Assembly: GCF_023218075.1 (NCBI RefSeq)
Contig: NZ_JALPTB010000028.1
Coordinates: 1-64,000 of the forward strand
Length of the DNA stretch: 64,000 bases
Direction of reading: 5' to 3'
From: Rhodococcus sp. HM1
Lineage (GTDB): Bacteria > Actinomycetota > Actinomycetes > Mycobacteriales > Mycobacteriaceae
Part shown: piece by piece, positions 45,641-55,222 of the stretch
Layout: each line of letters opens with the position of its first letter
Position numbering within the stretch: the stretch's first letter is position 1
Position numbers and translations under genes: made by a program
The notes under the pieces: model-generated
What the model was told of the DNA's origin: nothing
What the model saw: the letters and a program-made list of their open reading frames with translations, nothing else
Databases searched by the model: none

Positions 45641-47206
45641 TCAGCGCCGGGCTCGGGACTTCTTGCGCGGCGGCGGCAGAGCGCCCTCGGCGCGCAGCCG
45701 GGCGGCGTGCTCGGCGAGCGCCTCGACCAGCGGACCGACCTGCGCGGTCTCGGGCTGCACGTCGACCCGCAGACCGAACTCGATCGCGGTCTCCGCGGTC
45801 TTGGGACCGATGCAGGCGACGATCGTGCGCGCGTGCGGCTTACCGGCGATACCGACGAGATTCCGGACCGTCGACGACGAGGTGAAGCACACCGCGTCGA
45901 AACCACCGGTCTTGATCATCTCGCGGGTCTCGGCCGGCGGCGGCGCGGCCCGGACGGTGCGGTACGCGGTGACGTCGTCGATCTCCCAGCCGCGTTCGCG
46001 CAATCCCTCGGCGAGCGTCTCGGTCGCGATGTCGGCGCGCGGCAGCAGGATCCGGTTGACCGGGTCGAACACGTCGTCGTACGGCGCGAACTCGGCGAGC
46101 AGGCCCTCGCTGGACTGCTCCCCCGTCGGCACCAGCTCCGGGGTGATACCGAACGACCGCACCTTGTCCGCGGTGGCCTGACCGACGCAGGCGATCTTCA
46201 CGCCGGAGAACGCACGTGCGTCCAGACCGAACGCTTCGAACTTCTCCCACACCGCGCGCACCGCGTTGGTGGAGGTGAACACCACCCACTGGTAGCGACC
46301 GTCCACCAGGCCCTTGACGGCCCGCTCCATCTGGGCGGGGCTGCGCGGCGGCTCGACCGCGATGGTCGGCACCTCGATGGGAATCGCACCGTGGGTGACG
46401 AGACGATCGCTCATCTCACCGGCCTGATCCTTGGTGCGCGGCACCAGCACCGTCCAGCCGTACAGGGCGCGCGATTCCCACCACGACAGCTTGTTGCGGT
46501 GCGAGACGACCTTGCCGACCGTGACGATCAGCGGGCCCACCAGCTCGGATCCGGCGTCGTTGAGGGTCGCGAGGGTCGCTTCGACGGTGCGCTGCTGACG
46601 GGTCGTGCCCCGCACCGTGATCGCGGCCGGGGTCTGCGGCGCGAGACCGTGCTCGACGAGGGCACTCGCCGTCTCGGCCAGGTGACCGGAGGTCGCGTGC
46701 AGCACGAGCGGGCCGGGTGCGGCGGCAAGCGCAGCCCAGTTCACCTCGCCGCGGACGTCGACCTCGGTGTGGCACGAACCCAACGCCATGCCGGCGTAGC
46801 TGGGGACGGCCGAGCCGGACGGCAGGCCCGGCAGGACCTCGAACACCACCTGGGTGCGGGAGACGGCGTTGACCTCGGCGATCACCGAATCGGTCGTCAT
46901 CGGATCCCCGGCGACCAGACGCACCACGTCGTGGCCGTTCCTGGCCTCGGCGACCAGCGTCTTCGCGACCTCGGCGGGCTCGCCCAGCGCGGGACGGACC
47001 TCGGCGATCGGTTCCCCGGTCTCCGGGTAGCGGCCGGCGTCGCGGCCGACGAGCGCGACGACGGCCTTGTCCACGTCGGGGTCGGTGAAGGCCATGGTGG
47101 CGCTCGTCAGCACGTCGCGTGCGCGCACGGTGAGCAGCGCCGGGTCGCCCGGCCCCGATCCCACGAACAGGATCCGTCCGGGAGTGTGCTTGCGGACTCG
47201 GCTCAT
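45641..47206 (-). CDS. hemD: Bifunctional uroporphyrinogen-III synthase with N-terminal methyltransferase-like domain
   Basis: The 521-residue protein joins a SUMT-like domain (residues 1-245; FVGSGPGDPALLTVRARDVL and RLVAGDPMTTDSV) to a HemD domain (about 255-510; VLVPRTKDQAGEMSDRLVTH, VVFTSTNAVRAVWEKF). HemD closes hydroxymethylbilane into uroporphyrinogen III. In the first domain the usual KGGDPFVFGRG-type loop is replaced by AGDPMTTDSV, so methyltransferase activity is doubtful. It lies between hemC and hemB. Confidence 0.93.
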   Translation of the reverse strand: MSRVRKHTPGRILFVGSGPGDPALLTVRARDVLTSATMAFTDPDVDKAVVALVGRDAGRYPETGEPIAEVRPALGEPAEVAKTLVAEARNGHDVVRLVAGDPMTTDSVIAEVNAVSRTQVVFEVLPGLPSGSAVPSYAGMALGSCHTEVDVRGEVNWAALAAAPGPLVLHATSGHLAETASALVEHGLAPQTPAAITVRGTTRQQRTVEATLATLNDAGSELVGPLIVTVGKVVSHRNKLSWWESRALYGWTVLVPRTKDQAGEMSDRLVTHGAIPIEVPTIAVEPPRSPAQMERAVKGLVDGRYQWVVFTSTNAVRAVWEKFEAFGLDARAFSGVKIACVGQATADKVRSFGITPELVPTGEQSSEGLLAEFAPYDDVFDPVNRILLPRADIATETLAEGLRERGWEIDDVTAYRTVRAAPPPAETREMIKTGGFDAVCFTSSSTVRNLVGIAGKPHARTIVACIGPKTAETAIEFGLRVDVQPETAQVGPLVEALAEHAARLRAEGALPPPRKKSRARR

Positions 47207-47269
47207 CGGTGATTCTCCAGTGCGATCAAATCTGCGGTATCGGGAAATCGGAAACGGGAAGGCAGGGCG

Positions 47270-48289
47270 TCAAACATCTGCTGCACTTTCTTCTGCCGGT
47301 CTGCCGGCACCTTCGTCGGCGGCCATGAGGTCGCGGGCTCCGAGGTCGAGCAGCTCCCGGGCGACGGCGCGACCGAGCTCGGTGGCACGCTCGAGCGGTC
47401 CGACCGCGCTCGCGCGGATCGCGTCGGAACCGTCGATCGCGGCGGCACAGCCACGCACCGACAGCTCCTCGAACACCCGGCCGTCGTCGTCGAGGGATTC
47501 GACGACCTCGGCGAGCGCCCCGACGGGCGCGGTGCACCCGGCCTCGAGTTCGGCGAGCAGTGCACGCTCGGCGTCGACGGCGGCGCGGCTGGCCGGGTCG
47601 TCGAGCTCGGCGAGCACGGCGATCATCTCCGGATCGTCGGCACGGCACTCGACGGCAAGTGCCCCCTGCGACGGTGCCGGCAGCATCTGCACCGGTTCGA
47701 GGGACTCGGTGATGCGGTCGGTCCGGCCGATGCGGGAGAGACCGGCGCGGGCGATGACGATCGCGTCGAGCTCGCCGGATTCGACCTTGCCGAGCCGGGT
47801 GTCGATGTTGCCGCGCAGCGGCTGGATGTCGAGGCCGAGACCGAGCGCGGCGAGCTGCGCGCGGCGACGCGGCGCCGACGTGCCGACCTTCGATCCGGGC
47901 GGCAGTTCGCCCAGCACCAGGCCGTCCCGCGCGACGAGCGCGTCGCGGGGATCCTCGCGCGGCGGGACCGCGGCGATGACCAGGCGCGGATCCTGGAAGG
48001 TGGGCAGGTCCTTGTACGAGTGCACGGCGAGATCGACCTCGCCGGCGAGCAGCGCCTCACGCAGTTCGGCGGTGAACACGCCGACGCCGATCCGCTGGAC
48101 CGGGCCTGCGGTGACGTCGCCCTTGGTCGTGATGATCACCAGCTCGGCGGGATGCCCGGCGGCGATCAGTGCGTCTCTGACGGTGCCCGCCTGCGTGGTC
48201 GCGAGGAGGCTGCCGCGCGTTCCGATACGCAACGTGCGGCTGCCGGCCCGGTCGTCGCTCCGGGTGACCGATGCGGCCTCGGCGCTCAT
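47270..48289 (-). CDS. hemC: Hydroxymethylbilane synthase (porphobilinogen deaminase)
   Basis: HemC polymerises four porphobilinogens. The 339-residue protein has [14 protein letters not shown] at its start, the active-site segment [10 protein letters not shown], and Cys252 in [11 protein letters not shown], which binds the dipyrromethane cofactor. ATG 48289 overlaps the hemA stop by four bases, giving tight coupling in the rex-hemA-hemC-hemD order. Confidence 0.97.
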   Translation of the reverse strand: MSAEAASVTRSDDRAGSRTLRIGTRGSLLATTQAGTVRDALIAAGHPAELVIITTKGDVTAGPVQRIGVGVFTAELREALLAGEVDLAVHSYKDLPTFQDPRLVIAAVPPREDPRDALVARDGLVLGELPPGSKVGTSAPRRRAQLAALGLGLDIQPLRGNIDTRLGKVESGELDAIVIARAGLSRIGRTDRITESLEPVQMLPAPSQGALAVECRADDPEMIAVLAELDDPASRAAVDAERALLAELEAGCTAPVGALAEVVESLDDDGRVFEELSVRGCAAAIDGSDAIRASAVGPLERATELGRAVARELLDLGARDLMAADEGAGRPAEESAADV

Positions 48290-49707
48290 GCCTGCCTGTC
48301 CTTTCGTGGAGTCCGCAGCTCCGTTGTGAGGGCGGGATCGAGAGCTGCGGACAGGTCGGTGCCGACCGGCTCCGCCAGGGCACCCGGTTCCTTCGTCATG
48401 GGCATGGCGACGGCCTCGACCGCACCCGGACGCAGTTCGAACAGTTCACGCAATGCCTCGGCGTACTGGTCGCCGCCGGGAGTGGAGGCCAGTTGTTTCA
48501 CGCGCACGGTCGGCGCGTGCAGGAGTTTGTCGACGACGCGACGGACGGTGCGCGCGACCTCGCCGCGTTCCCCCTCGTCGAGATCGGGCAGCCGGGATTC
48601 GAGACGCATCAGCTCGGCCTCGACGACCTCGGCGGCGCGCTGCCGCAACGCGGTGACGGTCGGGGTGACCTCGGCGAGACGCTGAGAGGTCAGGTAGTCG
48701 GACAGTTCGGCGGCGACGATCGCGCGGGCGGCCTCGGCATCCGATGCGGCCGCGCCGGCGGCGGGATCGTTCTGCAACGCCTCCATGTCGAAGACGGTGA
48801 CGTCGGGAAGACCCGAGACGGACGCGTCGACGTCGCGCGGCAGGCCGAGGTCGCAGATGACGAGGGGGCGGTCCGATCCGCGGCCGGGCTCGGCGAGCGC
48901 GCGGTGTGCGTCGGCGAGGGTCACGACGGTTCCGACCGCGCCGGTACAGGTCACCGCGACATCCGCGCAGGCGAGCGCGGACGCGAGATCACCGAACGCG
49001 ACCACCTCGGCCTCGACGCCGTTGCCGCGGGCCGTTTCGGCGAGTCGTTCGGCGCGCTCGCGCGTGCGGTTGGCCACGATGATCCGCCCGATCCCGGCCC
49101 GGGTCAGATGCGCGACCGCGAGACCGCCCATCGCACCGGCACCGACGACGGCGGCGGTGCGGCCGGCGAGACCACCGAGCCGGGCACCGGCCTTGTCCAG
49201 CGCGACCGACACCACCGAGGCGCCGGCGGCGTCGATACCGGTTTCGCTGTGGACGCGCTTGCCGACGCGCAGCGCCTGCTGGGCGAGTTCGTGCAGTGCC
49301 CGGCCCGCGGCCTGCTGCGCGTCCGCGCTGGCATAGGCGGCGCGGATCTGGCCGAGAATCTGCTGTTCCCCGACGACCATCGAGTCCAGGCCGCTGGCGA
49401 CCGAGAACAGGTGCTCGGCGGCGGCCTCGCTGTACCGCACGTAGGCGTGCCGGTGCAGATCGGACAGGGTCAGACCGGAATGCTCGGCCATCAGTGCGCT
49501 GACGTCGGCCAGGGCGCCGTGGAACGCGTCGACGACCGCGTAGATCTCCACCCGGTTGCAGGTGGAGACGATCATCGCCTCGGAGATGTGCCCGGAGGAC
49601 ATCATCTTGTCGGTCAGCTTCGGTCGGTCGGTGTCGGTGACCGCGACCTTCTCGAGCACTGACACCGGGGCACTCCGGTGCGAGATCCCGACGAGGAGAA
49701 CACTCAC
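48286..49707 (-). CDS. hemA: Glutamyl-tRNA reductase
   Basis: HemA reduces glutamyl-tRNA to glutamate-1-semialdehyde, the gateway to haem, with HemL as next enzyme. The 473-residue protein has the catalytic Cys50 in [10 protein letters not shown], the [18 protein letters not shown] loop and the NADPH-binding [18 protein letters not shown] 49707 overlaps the rex stop by four bases, so synthesis is tied to that of the redox sensor Rex. Confidence 0.97.
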   Translation of the reverse strand: MSVLLVGISHRSAPVSVLEKVAVTDTDRPKLTDKMMSSGHISEAMIVSTCNRVEIYAVVDAFHGALADVSALMAEHSGLTLSDLHRHAYVRYSEAAAEHLFSVASGLDSMVVGEQQILGQIRAAYASADAQQAAGRALHELAQQALRVGKRVHSETGIDAAGASVVSVALDKAGARLGGLAGRTAAVVGAGAMGGLAVAHLTRAGIGRIIVANRTRERAERLAETARGNGVEAEVVAFGDLASALACADVAVTCTGAVGTVVTLADAHRALAEPGRGSDRPLVICDLGLPRDVDASVSGLPDVTVFDMEALQNDPAAGAAASDAEAARAIVAAELSDYLTSQRLAEVTPTVTALRQRAAEVVEAELMRLESRLPDLDEGERGEVARTVRRVVDKLLHAPTVRVKQLASTPGGDQYAEALRELFELRPGAVEAVAMPMTKEPGALAEPVGTDLSAALDPALTTELRTPRKDRQA

Positions 49708-50573
49708 GGCGCGATCACCGATCCGTTTCTTGTCACGGTCGAACCCAGCGGGCCCGACTTCCCGGACGAGGCCCGGTGCGGGGCGCTCGTTGCCTTCACC
49801 GCGGTAGCGCGGGAACTCATCGGCTGCCCCATTCCGGTGGGACGTGCGTCCCCGGCAGCGTGTGCGAGTTCGTCGTTGCGGGCGCTGTTGAACGAGAGCA
49901 CCTGCATCTCGACGGAAAGATCGACGCGGCGGACCTCGACGTGTTCGGGCACCTCGAGCGGCGTCGGAGCGAAGCTCAGGACGCTGCGCACCCCGGAACG
50001 GACCAGGACGTCGCACACCTGCTGGGCGGCCTCACCGGGTGTCGCGACGACCCCGATGGTCGCGCCGAGTTCGCGGGCACCGGACTCGAGGCCGTCGACG
50101 TGGCGGATCGTCAGATCGCCCACACGGGTGCCGACGATCTGCGGATCGGAGTCGAACAGGCCGGCCATGGTGAATCCGCGGCGGTCGAAACCCGGGTACC
50201 GGGCGAGCGCACGACCGAGATTGCCGACGCCGACCAGCACCACGCGGTGTCCCTGGTCCAGGCCGAGCGCGTTCTCGATGCGCGCCTGCAGGCGCAGCAC
50301 GTCGTAGCCGACGCCGCGAACCCCGTTGGGGCCGAGGAACGACAGGTCCTTGCGGAGTTTGGCGGATCCGACCCCGGACGCGGTCGCGAGTTCCTCGCTC
50401 GAGACGATGAGCGTCCCGGCGTCCGCGAGCCCACCGAGGACCCGCAGATAGGTCGCGAGACGCGTCACAGTAGCCTGAGGGATGTCGCGCACCGGAACTC
50501 CGGGAGAGGCACCCCCGCCGCCCCCGGCGTTGTCGCGGGCGTCGTCGCCCTGCGGGGGGTGCAGCTCTGTCAC
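49704..50573 (-). CDS. rex: Redox-sensing transcriptional repressor Rex
   Basis: Rex binds DNA when NADH/NAD+ is low and leaves it when NADH rises. The protein has a winged-helix domain with [20 protein letters not shown] and [12 protein letters not shown], and an NAD-binding domain with [18 protein letters not shown]. The C-terminus is longer than usual, with about 50 Ser/Ala/Gly-rich residues. GTG 50573 with GGAG eight bases upstream is preferred over the GTG at 50618. A Rex operator lies at 50655-50672, as in the rex-hemACD operon of Streptomyces. Confidence 0.94.
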   Translation of the reverse strand: MTELHPPQGDDARDNAGGGGGASPGVPVRDIPQATVTRLATYLRVLGGLADAGTLIVSSEELATASGVGSAKLRKDLSFLGPNGVRGVGYDVLRLQARIENALGLDQGHRVVLVGVGNLGRALARYPGFDRRGFTMAGLFDSDPQIVGTRVGDLTIRHVDGLESGARELGATIGVVATPGEAAQQVCDVLVRSGVRSVLSFAPTPLEVPEHVEVRRVDLSVEMQVLSFNSARNDELAHAAGDARPTGMGQPMSSRATAVKATSAPHRASSGKSGPLGSTVTRNGSVIAP

Positions 50574-50654
50574 GTTCGTGGCTCCTCGTCCGGCCGACGG
50601 ATACACGTCGGTCCTCACGGTGATCCGGGGTTTCGTTCACACCACGGTAACCGC

Positions 50655-50672
50655 TTGTGAAGCCATGCACAA
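50655..50672 (-). promoter_or_regulatory. Rex operator (ROP) upstream of rex-hemACD
   Basis: TTGTGAAGCCATGCACAA matches the ROP consensus TTGTGAA-N4-TTCACAA at 13 of 14 defined bases. It lies 82 bases upstream of the rex start and implies autoregulation plus control of the hem genes by the NADH/NAD+ ratio. Confidence 0.8.
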
Positions 50673-50732
50673 AGTTGCTCGAAGGGCCCCGAATGTGCTC
50701 GCTACCTGCGCGACGGACCGCGCCGACCGTGG

Positions 50733-51023
50733 TCAGCGAGCGAGATCGGCCCTGAGTCGCGGCTCGTCCACCTCCCAGTAACTGTGCTCGCGGCCGTCGA
50801 GTAGAACGACCGGCAACCGGTCCCCGAATTCGGCGCGCAGCTCGGGATCCGTTGCGGCAGCGGCGTCGACGTCGACGCATGTCGGAGTGAGCCCGAACTC
50901 CTCGCACACCTGCTCGAGCCGAGCGCGTGCGGGCGCGCACGCGCCGCAGCCGGCGCGGACGAGGAGAGTGACTTCGTGGGCGGGTGCGGAGGCGCCGGCG
51001 GCGTCCTGTCGAGGCTCTGTCAT
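50733..51023 (-). CDS. Glutaredoxin-like protein
   Basis: The 96-residue thioredoxin-fold protein has the motif RAGCGACAPARARL (CGAC active site), then TCVDVDAAAATDPELRAEFGDRLPVVLLDG with the cis-proline. It resembles Rv0508 near hemA in M. tuberculosis. ATG 51023 has AGGGGA upstream. It is separated from rex by the Rex operator region. Reductant (mycothiol or NADPH-linked mycoredoxin) is unknown. Confidence 0.87.
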   Translation of the reverse strand: MTEPRQDAAGASAPAHEVTLLVRAGCGACAPARARLEQVCEEFGLTPTCVDVDAAAATDPELRAEFGDRLPVVLLDGREHSYWEVDEPRLRADLAR

Positions 51024-51172
51024 TCCCCTACTGTGCGCCATCGCCGGTCGAGATGAACGTCACACCCGGTCCGTGCGTTCGCTCCCGCCCGGAATGCGGT
51101 CCGGTCGCGGGCTAGGCTGGGCGCGTCGTCCGTTGCCCGCGGCGACACGGCCGTCGTGACACGGAGGTGCGA

Positions 51173-52177
51173 GTGCCTGGACGTTCATTGCCGTACGGGT
51201 GGGGAATCGGCGAGTTTCTGTCCGGCCTCATCCGACCGGGACGCCGCCGGTGGTTCAGCAAGTTCGGTCCCAGCGAGGCCGAGGTGCGCGCGAACCTGGC
51301 CGGTGAGGCCAGCGCCGACGCCGCACTGGCGCTGCACGAGGCGCGCGCCGAGGCCGAGGTCGAGGCCGGGATCGAAACCGAGGCCGCGACCCCCGCGCCG
51401 CGCGATCTGACCGCGGCGGCGTTCTTCGACGTCGACAACACGATGGTGCAGGGCGCCTCGATCATCCATTTCGCCCGGGGTCTGGTCGCGCGGGACTACT
51501 TCCGCAAGACCGATCTGCTCGAGTTCGCCTGGCAGCAGGTGAAGTTCCGGGTCACCGGCAAGGAGAACTCGAACGACGTCGCGAGCGGCCGCGAGAAGGC
51601 GTTGTCGTTCGTGCAGGGACGGTCGACGGAGGAACTGCGCCGCCTGGGAGAGGAGATCTACGACGAGATCATCGCCGACAAGATCTGGCCGGGCACGCGC
51701 GCGCTCGCGCAGATGCACCTCGACGCGGGCCAGCAGGTGTGGCTGGTCACCGCGACCCCGGTGGAACTGGCCGACGTCATCGCCAAGCGGCTCGGGTTGA
51801 GCGGCGCCCTGGGTACGGTCGCCGAATCGAAGGACGGCGTCTTCACGGGCCGGCTCGTCGGCGACATCCTGCACGGGCTCGGCAAGGCGCACGCGGTGCG
51901 TGCCCTGGCGATCCGGGAGGGCCTGAACCTCAAGCGGTGCACGGCCTACTCCGACAGCCACAACGACGTGCCGATGCTGTCGCTGGTGGGTACGGCCGTC
52001 GCGATCAATCCCGACGCGGACCTGCGGGAACTCGCAAAGACCCGCGGCTGGGAGATCCGGGATTTCCGGACCGCCCGCAAGGCCGCGCGGATCGGTGTGC
52101 CGACCGCGCTGGGGATCGGTGCGGCGGGCGGAGCGCTCGCGGTCCTGCTCGGGCGGCGGCGGGACCGCGCCGCGTAG
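51173..52177 (+). CDS. HAD-IB family phosphatase (SerB1-like)
   Basis: The 334-residue protein has the HAD nucleophile motif [11 protein letters not shown] (Asp86, Asp88), motif [12 protein letters not shown], and motif [20 protein letters not shown]. It is of the subfamily that includes Rv0505c and CicA-like phosphatases with an N-terminal extension and a C-terminal hydrophobic helix ([15 protein letters not shown]). GTG 51173 has GGAGG five bases upstream. Phosphoserine or a lipid head-group phosphate are possible substrates. Confidence 0.85.
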   Translation: MPGRSLPYGWGIGEFLSGLIRPGRRRWFSKFGPSEAEVRANLAGEASADAALALHEARAEAEVEAGIETEAATPAPRDLTAAAFFDVDNTMVQGASIIHFARGLVARDYFRKTDLLEFAWQQVKFRVTGKENSNDVASGREKALSFVQGRSTEELRRLGEEIYDEIIADKIWPGTRALAQMHLDAGQQVWLVTATPVELADVIAKRLGLSGALGTVAESKDGVFTGRLVGDILHGLGKAHAVRALAIREGLNLKRCTAYSDSHNDVPMLSLVGTAVAINPDADLRELAKTRGWEIRDFRTARKAARIGVPTALGIGAAGGALAVLLGRRRDRAA

Positions 52178-52195
52178 TTCCGGTTCCGGTGCGCG

Positions 52196-53194
52196 TCACC
52201 CGAGGAAGACGTTGCGGCGCCGGGTGAGCAGCTTGTACAGCGTCTGCTGAATGGTCTCCCGCACGTGGTCGGTGACCTCGAACAGCACCATCGGGTCGTC
52301 GGCGGCCGCGTCGTCGTACACGTCGGTGGTGATCGGGGTGCCGAACTCGATGTACCACTTCGACGGCAGCGGCACGAGGCCGAGCGGACCGAGGGCCGGG
52401 AACAACGGCGTGACGGGGAAGTAGGGCAGGCCGAGCACCCGCGCGAGCGACGTGAGGTCGGCGATGTTCGGGTAGATCTCCTCCGAACCGACGATCGAGC
52501 ACGGCACGATCGGGGCGCGCGTCTTCAGTGCCGCGGACACGAATCCACCGCGGCCGAACCGCTGCAGCTTGTACCGCTCGCGGAACGGTTTGCCCAGGCC
52601 CTTGTAGCCCTCGGGGAACACCGCGACCACCTGGTCGTCGCGCAGCAGCCGCTCGGCGTCCGGGTGGCAGGCGAGTGTGTGGCCGGCCTTGCGGGCGACG
52701 TTGCCGATGACCGGCATGTCGAAGGCGAGGTCGGCGGCGAGCATCCGCAGCGGCCGGTGGGCCTGGTCCCACACCGCGACCGAGGTCATCAGCGCGTCGA
52801 GCGGCAGGGTGCCGGCGTGATTGGCGACGACGAGGGCGCTGCCGTCGGCGGGGATGTTGTCGATGCCACGGACCTCGACGCGGAACCACTTGTCGAACAG
52901 CGGCCGCAGCACCGGCATCACGACGTGCTCGGTGAAGTGCGGATCGAATCCGAAGTCGTCGACGTCGTAGTCACCGGTCATGCGGCGCCGCACGAACTCG
53001 GCGGTCCCGGTGACCTGCTCGATCAGGGTCCGGCGGAGGTCGTCGAGGAAACCGTCCGCCGGGGTGTGCTGTTTCGGCAGATCGAAGGGCTCGAGGTCGC
53101 GGCCGGCGGGATGACCGCTGCCGGGTCTCGCACCGCCGCGGCGCTGCGCATTCGGTCCGCCGTGCAGCGGAATGACCTTTGCAACCTGCGTCAT
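52196..53194 (-). CDS. Lysophospholipid acyltransferase family protein
   Basis: The 332-residue protein corresponds to Rv0502. It carries VVANHAGTLPLDALM, a spaced acyltransferase motif (His126, Asp133) and AVFPEGYKGLGKPFRERYKL, and a 110-residue N-terminal region not found in PlsC. It likely transfers an acyl or mycolyl-type chain to a lipid at the membrane. ATG 53194 overlaps the stop of the epimerase gene by four bases, so the two work together. Confidence 0.85.
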   Translation of the reverse strand: MTQVAKVIPLHGGPNAQRRGGARPGSGHPAGRDLEPFDLPKQHTPADGFLDDLRRTLIEQVTGTAEFVRRRMTGDYDVDDFGFDPHFTEHVVMPVLRPLFDKWFRVEVRGIDNIPADGSALVVANHAGTLPLDALMTSVAVWDQAHRPLRMLAADLAFDMPVIGNVARKAGHTLACHPDAERLLRDDQVVAVFPEGYKGLGKPFRERYKLQRFGRGGFVSAALKTRAPIVPCSIVGSEEIYPNIADLTSLARVLGLPYFPVTPLFPALGPLGLVPLPSKWYIEFGTPITTDVYDDAAADDPMVLFEVTDHVRETIQQTLYKLLTRRRNVFLG

Positions 53195-54258
53195 CGCGCC
53201 TCCGTCCTCTCTCCCAGTGCGGAGAGCACCATCGATTCGGCTCGATCGACCCATTCGGTCTTCACGATGCGGCTCAGCCCGATGCTGCGGGCGAAGTCGT
53301 CGAGTGCGTCCATCGTCGTCCAGCGCGGCTCGAACCCGAGTTCGGTACGCATCCGGGTGGTGTCGAGTCCGCAACCGAAGTGGAAGTAGTCGAGTTCTTC
53401 CTTGGTGAACGATTTCATGACGGATCCCATGAGGGCCTGTCCCGCCGTGCGGAAGAGCCCGTACGGCATGGGAACCGGGATCCCGCCCGCGCGGCGGACG
53501 GCCTGCGAGACCATCACGACGCCGTCCCCGGCGATGTTGAAGGTCCCGGCGGGACCGGCGACGGTGGCTCGTTCGAGTGCGCCCAGCGCATCCTCTTCGT
53601 GCAGCAATTGCAGCCGGGCGTCGCGCCCGAACACGGTCGGCACCAACGGCGAGGTCAGATATGTGGACACCGAACCGGGCATCCGGTTCCCGACGGTCGG
53701 GGCGAGCCGCAGGATCGTGGTCGAGATGTCGCTGCGCCGGCGGGCCAGACCCCGCAGATAACCTTCGATCTCGATCATGTCGCGGGCGAAGGCGCCGGTC
53801 GGCCGACGACGGGCGCTCATCTCCTCGGTGAACTTGGCGGGGTCCTTGGCGCTGGATCCGTACACCACCGACGACGACCGCAGCACCACGCGCCGGACGG
53901 ACGGCACCTTCTGGCACACCGCGAACAACTGCATGGCACCGAGGACGTTCATGTCCTTCATGGCGGTGCGGCTACCGGACTTGGGGGCCTTGGTCACCGT
54001 CGACGCGTGGACGACGGTGTCGACGTCCATGTTGCGGATGACCTTGCCGATCAGGGGGTTCCGGATGTCGGCGAGGACGAACTCGGCGCGGCCCATGCGG
54101 CGGAGCATGTCCTTGGTGGGCGACTGGGTGTCGACCGCGATGACCCTTTCGATCGCCGGATTCTGAGCGAGCCGGGTGACGAGGAATCCGCCGAGGAAAC
54201 GGCTGGCACCGGTCACCAGAGCTACCTTCGGCGGCTCGATGTCAGCAGTCGAAGTCAC
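53191..54258 (-). CDS. NAD-dependent epimerase/dehydratase (SDR), Rv0501/GalE2-like
   Basis: The 355-residue extended SDR has VALVTGASRFLGGFLVTRLA (nucleotide binding), VHASTVTKAP, the active-site region with VVLRSSSVVYGSSAKDPAKF and a Tyr/Ser pair, and a C-terminal substrate lobe. Despite the GalE label of its relatives the substrate is not known. The start GTG 54258 has AGGGGG upstream; a TTG six bases earlier is possible. It is coupled to the acyltransferase gene. Confidence 0.83.
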   Translation of the reverse strand: MTSTADIEPPKVALVTGASRFLGGFLVTRLAQNPAIERVIAVDTQSPTKDMLRRMGRAEFVLADIRNPLIGKVIRNMDVDTVVHASTVTKAPKSGSRTAMKDMNVLGAMQLFAVCQKVPSVRRVVLRSSSVVYGSSAKDPAKFTEEMSARRRPTGAFARDMIEIEGYLRGLARRRSDISTTILRLAPTVGNRMPGSVSTYLTSPLVPTVFGRDARLQLLHEEDALGALERATVAGPAGTFNIAGDGVVMVSQAVRRAGGIPVPMPYGLFRTAGQALMGSVMKSFTKEELDYFHFGCGLDTTRMRTELGFEPRWTTMDALDDFARSIGLSRIVKTEWVDRAESMVLSALGERTEAR

Positions 54259-54491
54259 GCACAACCCCCTGTTTCCAGACCTACCGGCTCTCCGGACCCC
54301 ACGTGCTCGGCGAACCGGCGCTCGTCATGTCGGCAGACCGACCTCGTGGTGTCGACCGAATCGACTCGTATCACGGAACGACTCTCGCGCGGTATGGGTC
54401 CCAACAATACGGTGAGTTGCGCGACACCGCATTACACAGAGGTCAACACTCTTCCCGAAGTCCGCACAACGGACGAATCACCCCCGGAATG

Positions 54492-54528
54492 CCGGATGCC
54501 CGCCACCGAAACGGTGACGGGCATCCGG
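54492..54528 (-). terminator. Terminator downstream of the bS22 gene
   Basis: Positions 54492-54508 and 54512-54528 pair over 17 bases with one mismatch around an AAA loop, eleven bases after the bS22 stop. Confidence 0.75.
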
Positions 54529-54538
54529 AATGTCGAAA

Positions 54539-54640
54539 TTACTTGCCGAGTTTACGACGCTGAACGCGCGTACGGCGGAGCAGCTTGCGGTGCTTCTTCT
54601 TCGACATGCGCTTGCGGCGCTTCTTGATCACAGAACCCAT
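54539..54640 (-). CDS. 30S ribosomal protein bS22 (AURKAIP1/COX24-domain peptide)
   Basis: The 33-residue, extremely basic peptide begins [20 protein letters not shown] and ends [12 protein letters not shown], identical in type to the small actinobacterial ribosomal protein first annotated as Rv0500B. It binds 16S rRNA in the mycobacterial small subunit. Position between the excisionase-like HTH gene and the epimerase matches M. tuberculosis. Nearly every codon is Lys or Arg, so gene finders often miss it. Confidence 0.93.
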
Positions 54641-54837
54641 GGTGGGCTTCCCTCGTTCTCTCTATCGGTCCTGCGCACGCCGGTGACGTACGCCTGTATG
54701 TCGACGCTGGGCCCCGTGGTGACGAGCGCAGCGCCTTACGACACCGGCTGGCCGGTACGACGACTTGCAATCGTACCGGGGCGAATCCGCCGAACGAAAA
54801 CGAGGTCCGCTCCGCTCGTCGATGCGCCCGACGACAG

Positions 54838-55077
54838 TTACCCGACGTCGAAGTACGAAGTCTCCAAGTAGTCGTGAACGGCCTTTGCGTGGACGCGGAA
54901 CGACCGTCCCACGCGCACGGCAGGCAGCTCGCCACTGTGGACCAACCTGTACACGGTCATCTTCGATACCCGCATCAACGCCGCAACCTCGGCCACGGTG
55001 AGGAACTGGGTGCCGGCGAGGACCGACTGTCCGTCCTGAGGCTGTTGCCCCTTCGACGGTGTGTTTCCAGAAACCAT
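54838..55077 (-). CDS. Excisionase-family HTH protein (Rv0500A-like)
   Basis: The 79-residue protein has a 25-residue polar start and a MerR-like winged helix: FLTVAEVAALMRVSKMTVYR then LVHSGELPAVRVGRSFRVHA. The fold is that of phage excisionases but this gene is a conserved chromosomal one, placed as in M. tuberculosis between proC and bS22. It starts at ATG 55077. Target DNA is unknown. The 197 bases between it and bS22 hold no further gene. Confidence 0.9.
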   Translation of the reverse strand: MVSGNTPSKGQQPQDGQSVLAGTQFLTVAEVAALMRVSKMTVYRLVHSGELPAVRVGRSFRVHAKAVHDYLETSYFDVG

Positions 55078-55222
55078 TGGACACCTCCGGCACGTCCCGC
55101 GCCGCCGGCTTCCCCTCCGGCGGAACAGACACGCACGTGCTAATCCGAGCTTAGCGTGACGATTGGTTCCTGTGCGACGGTGCGGACGACGAATTTGACA
55201 CGCCGTCCGATCCGTCCGTGTT

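Noticed and set aside
44900-47212. Plus-strand open frame of 770 codons opposite hemB and hemD
   Set aside because: Antisense shadow of hemB and hemD, with the characteristic His/Arg/Asp/Gly bias.
54838-55077. Excisionase-like gene as sign of an integrated element at the tRNA or ribosomal genes
   Set aside because: The gene is in the conserved place of Rv0500A, with no integrase or attachment repeats.
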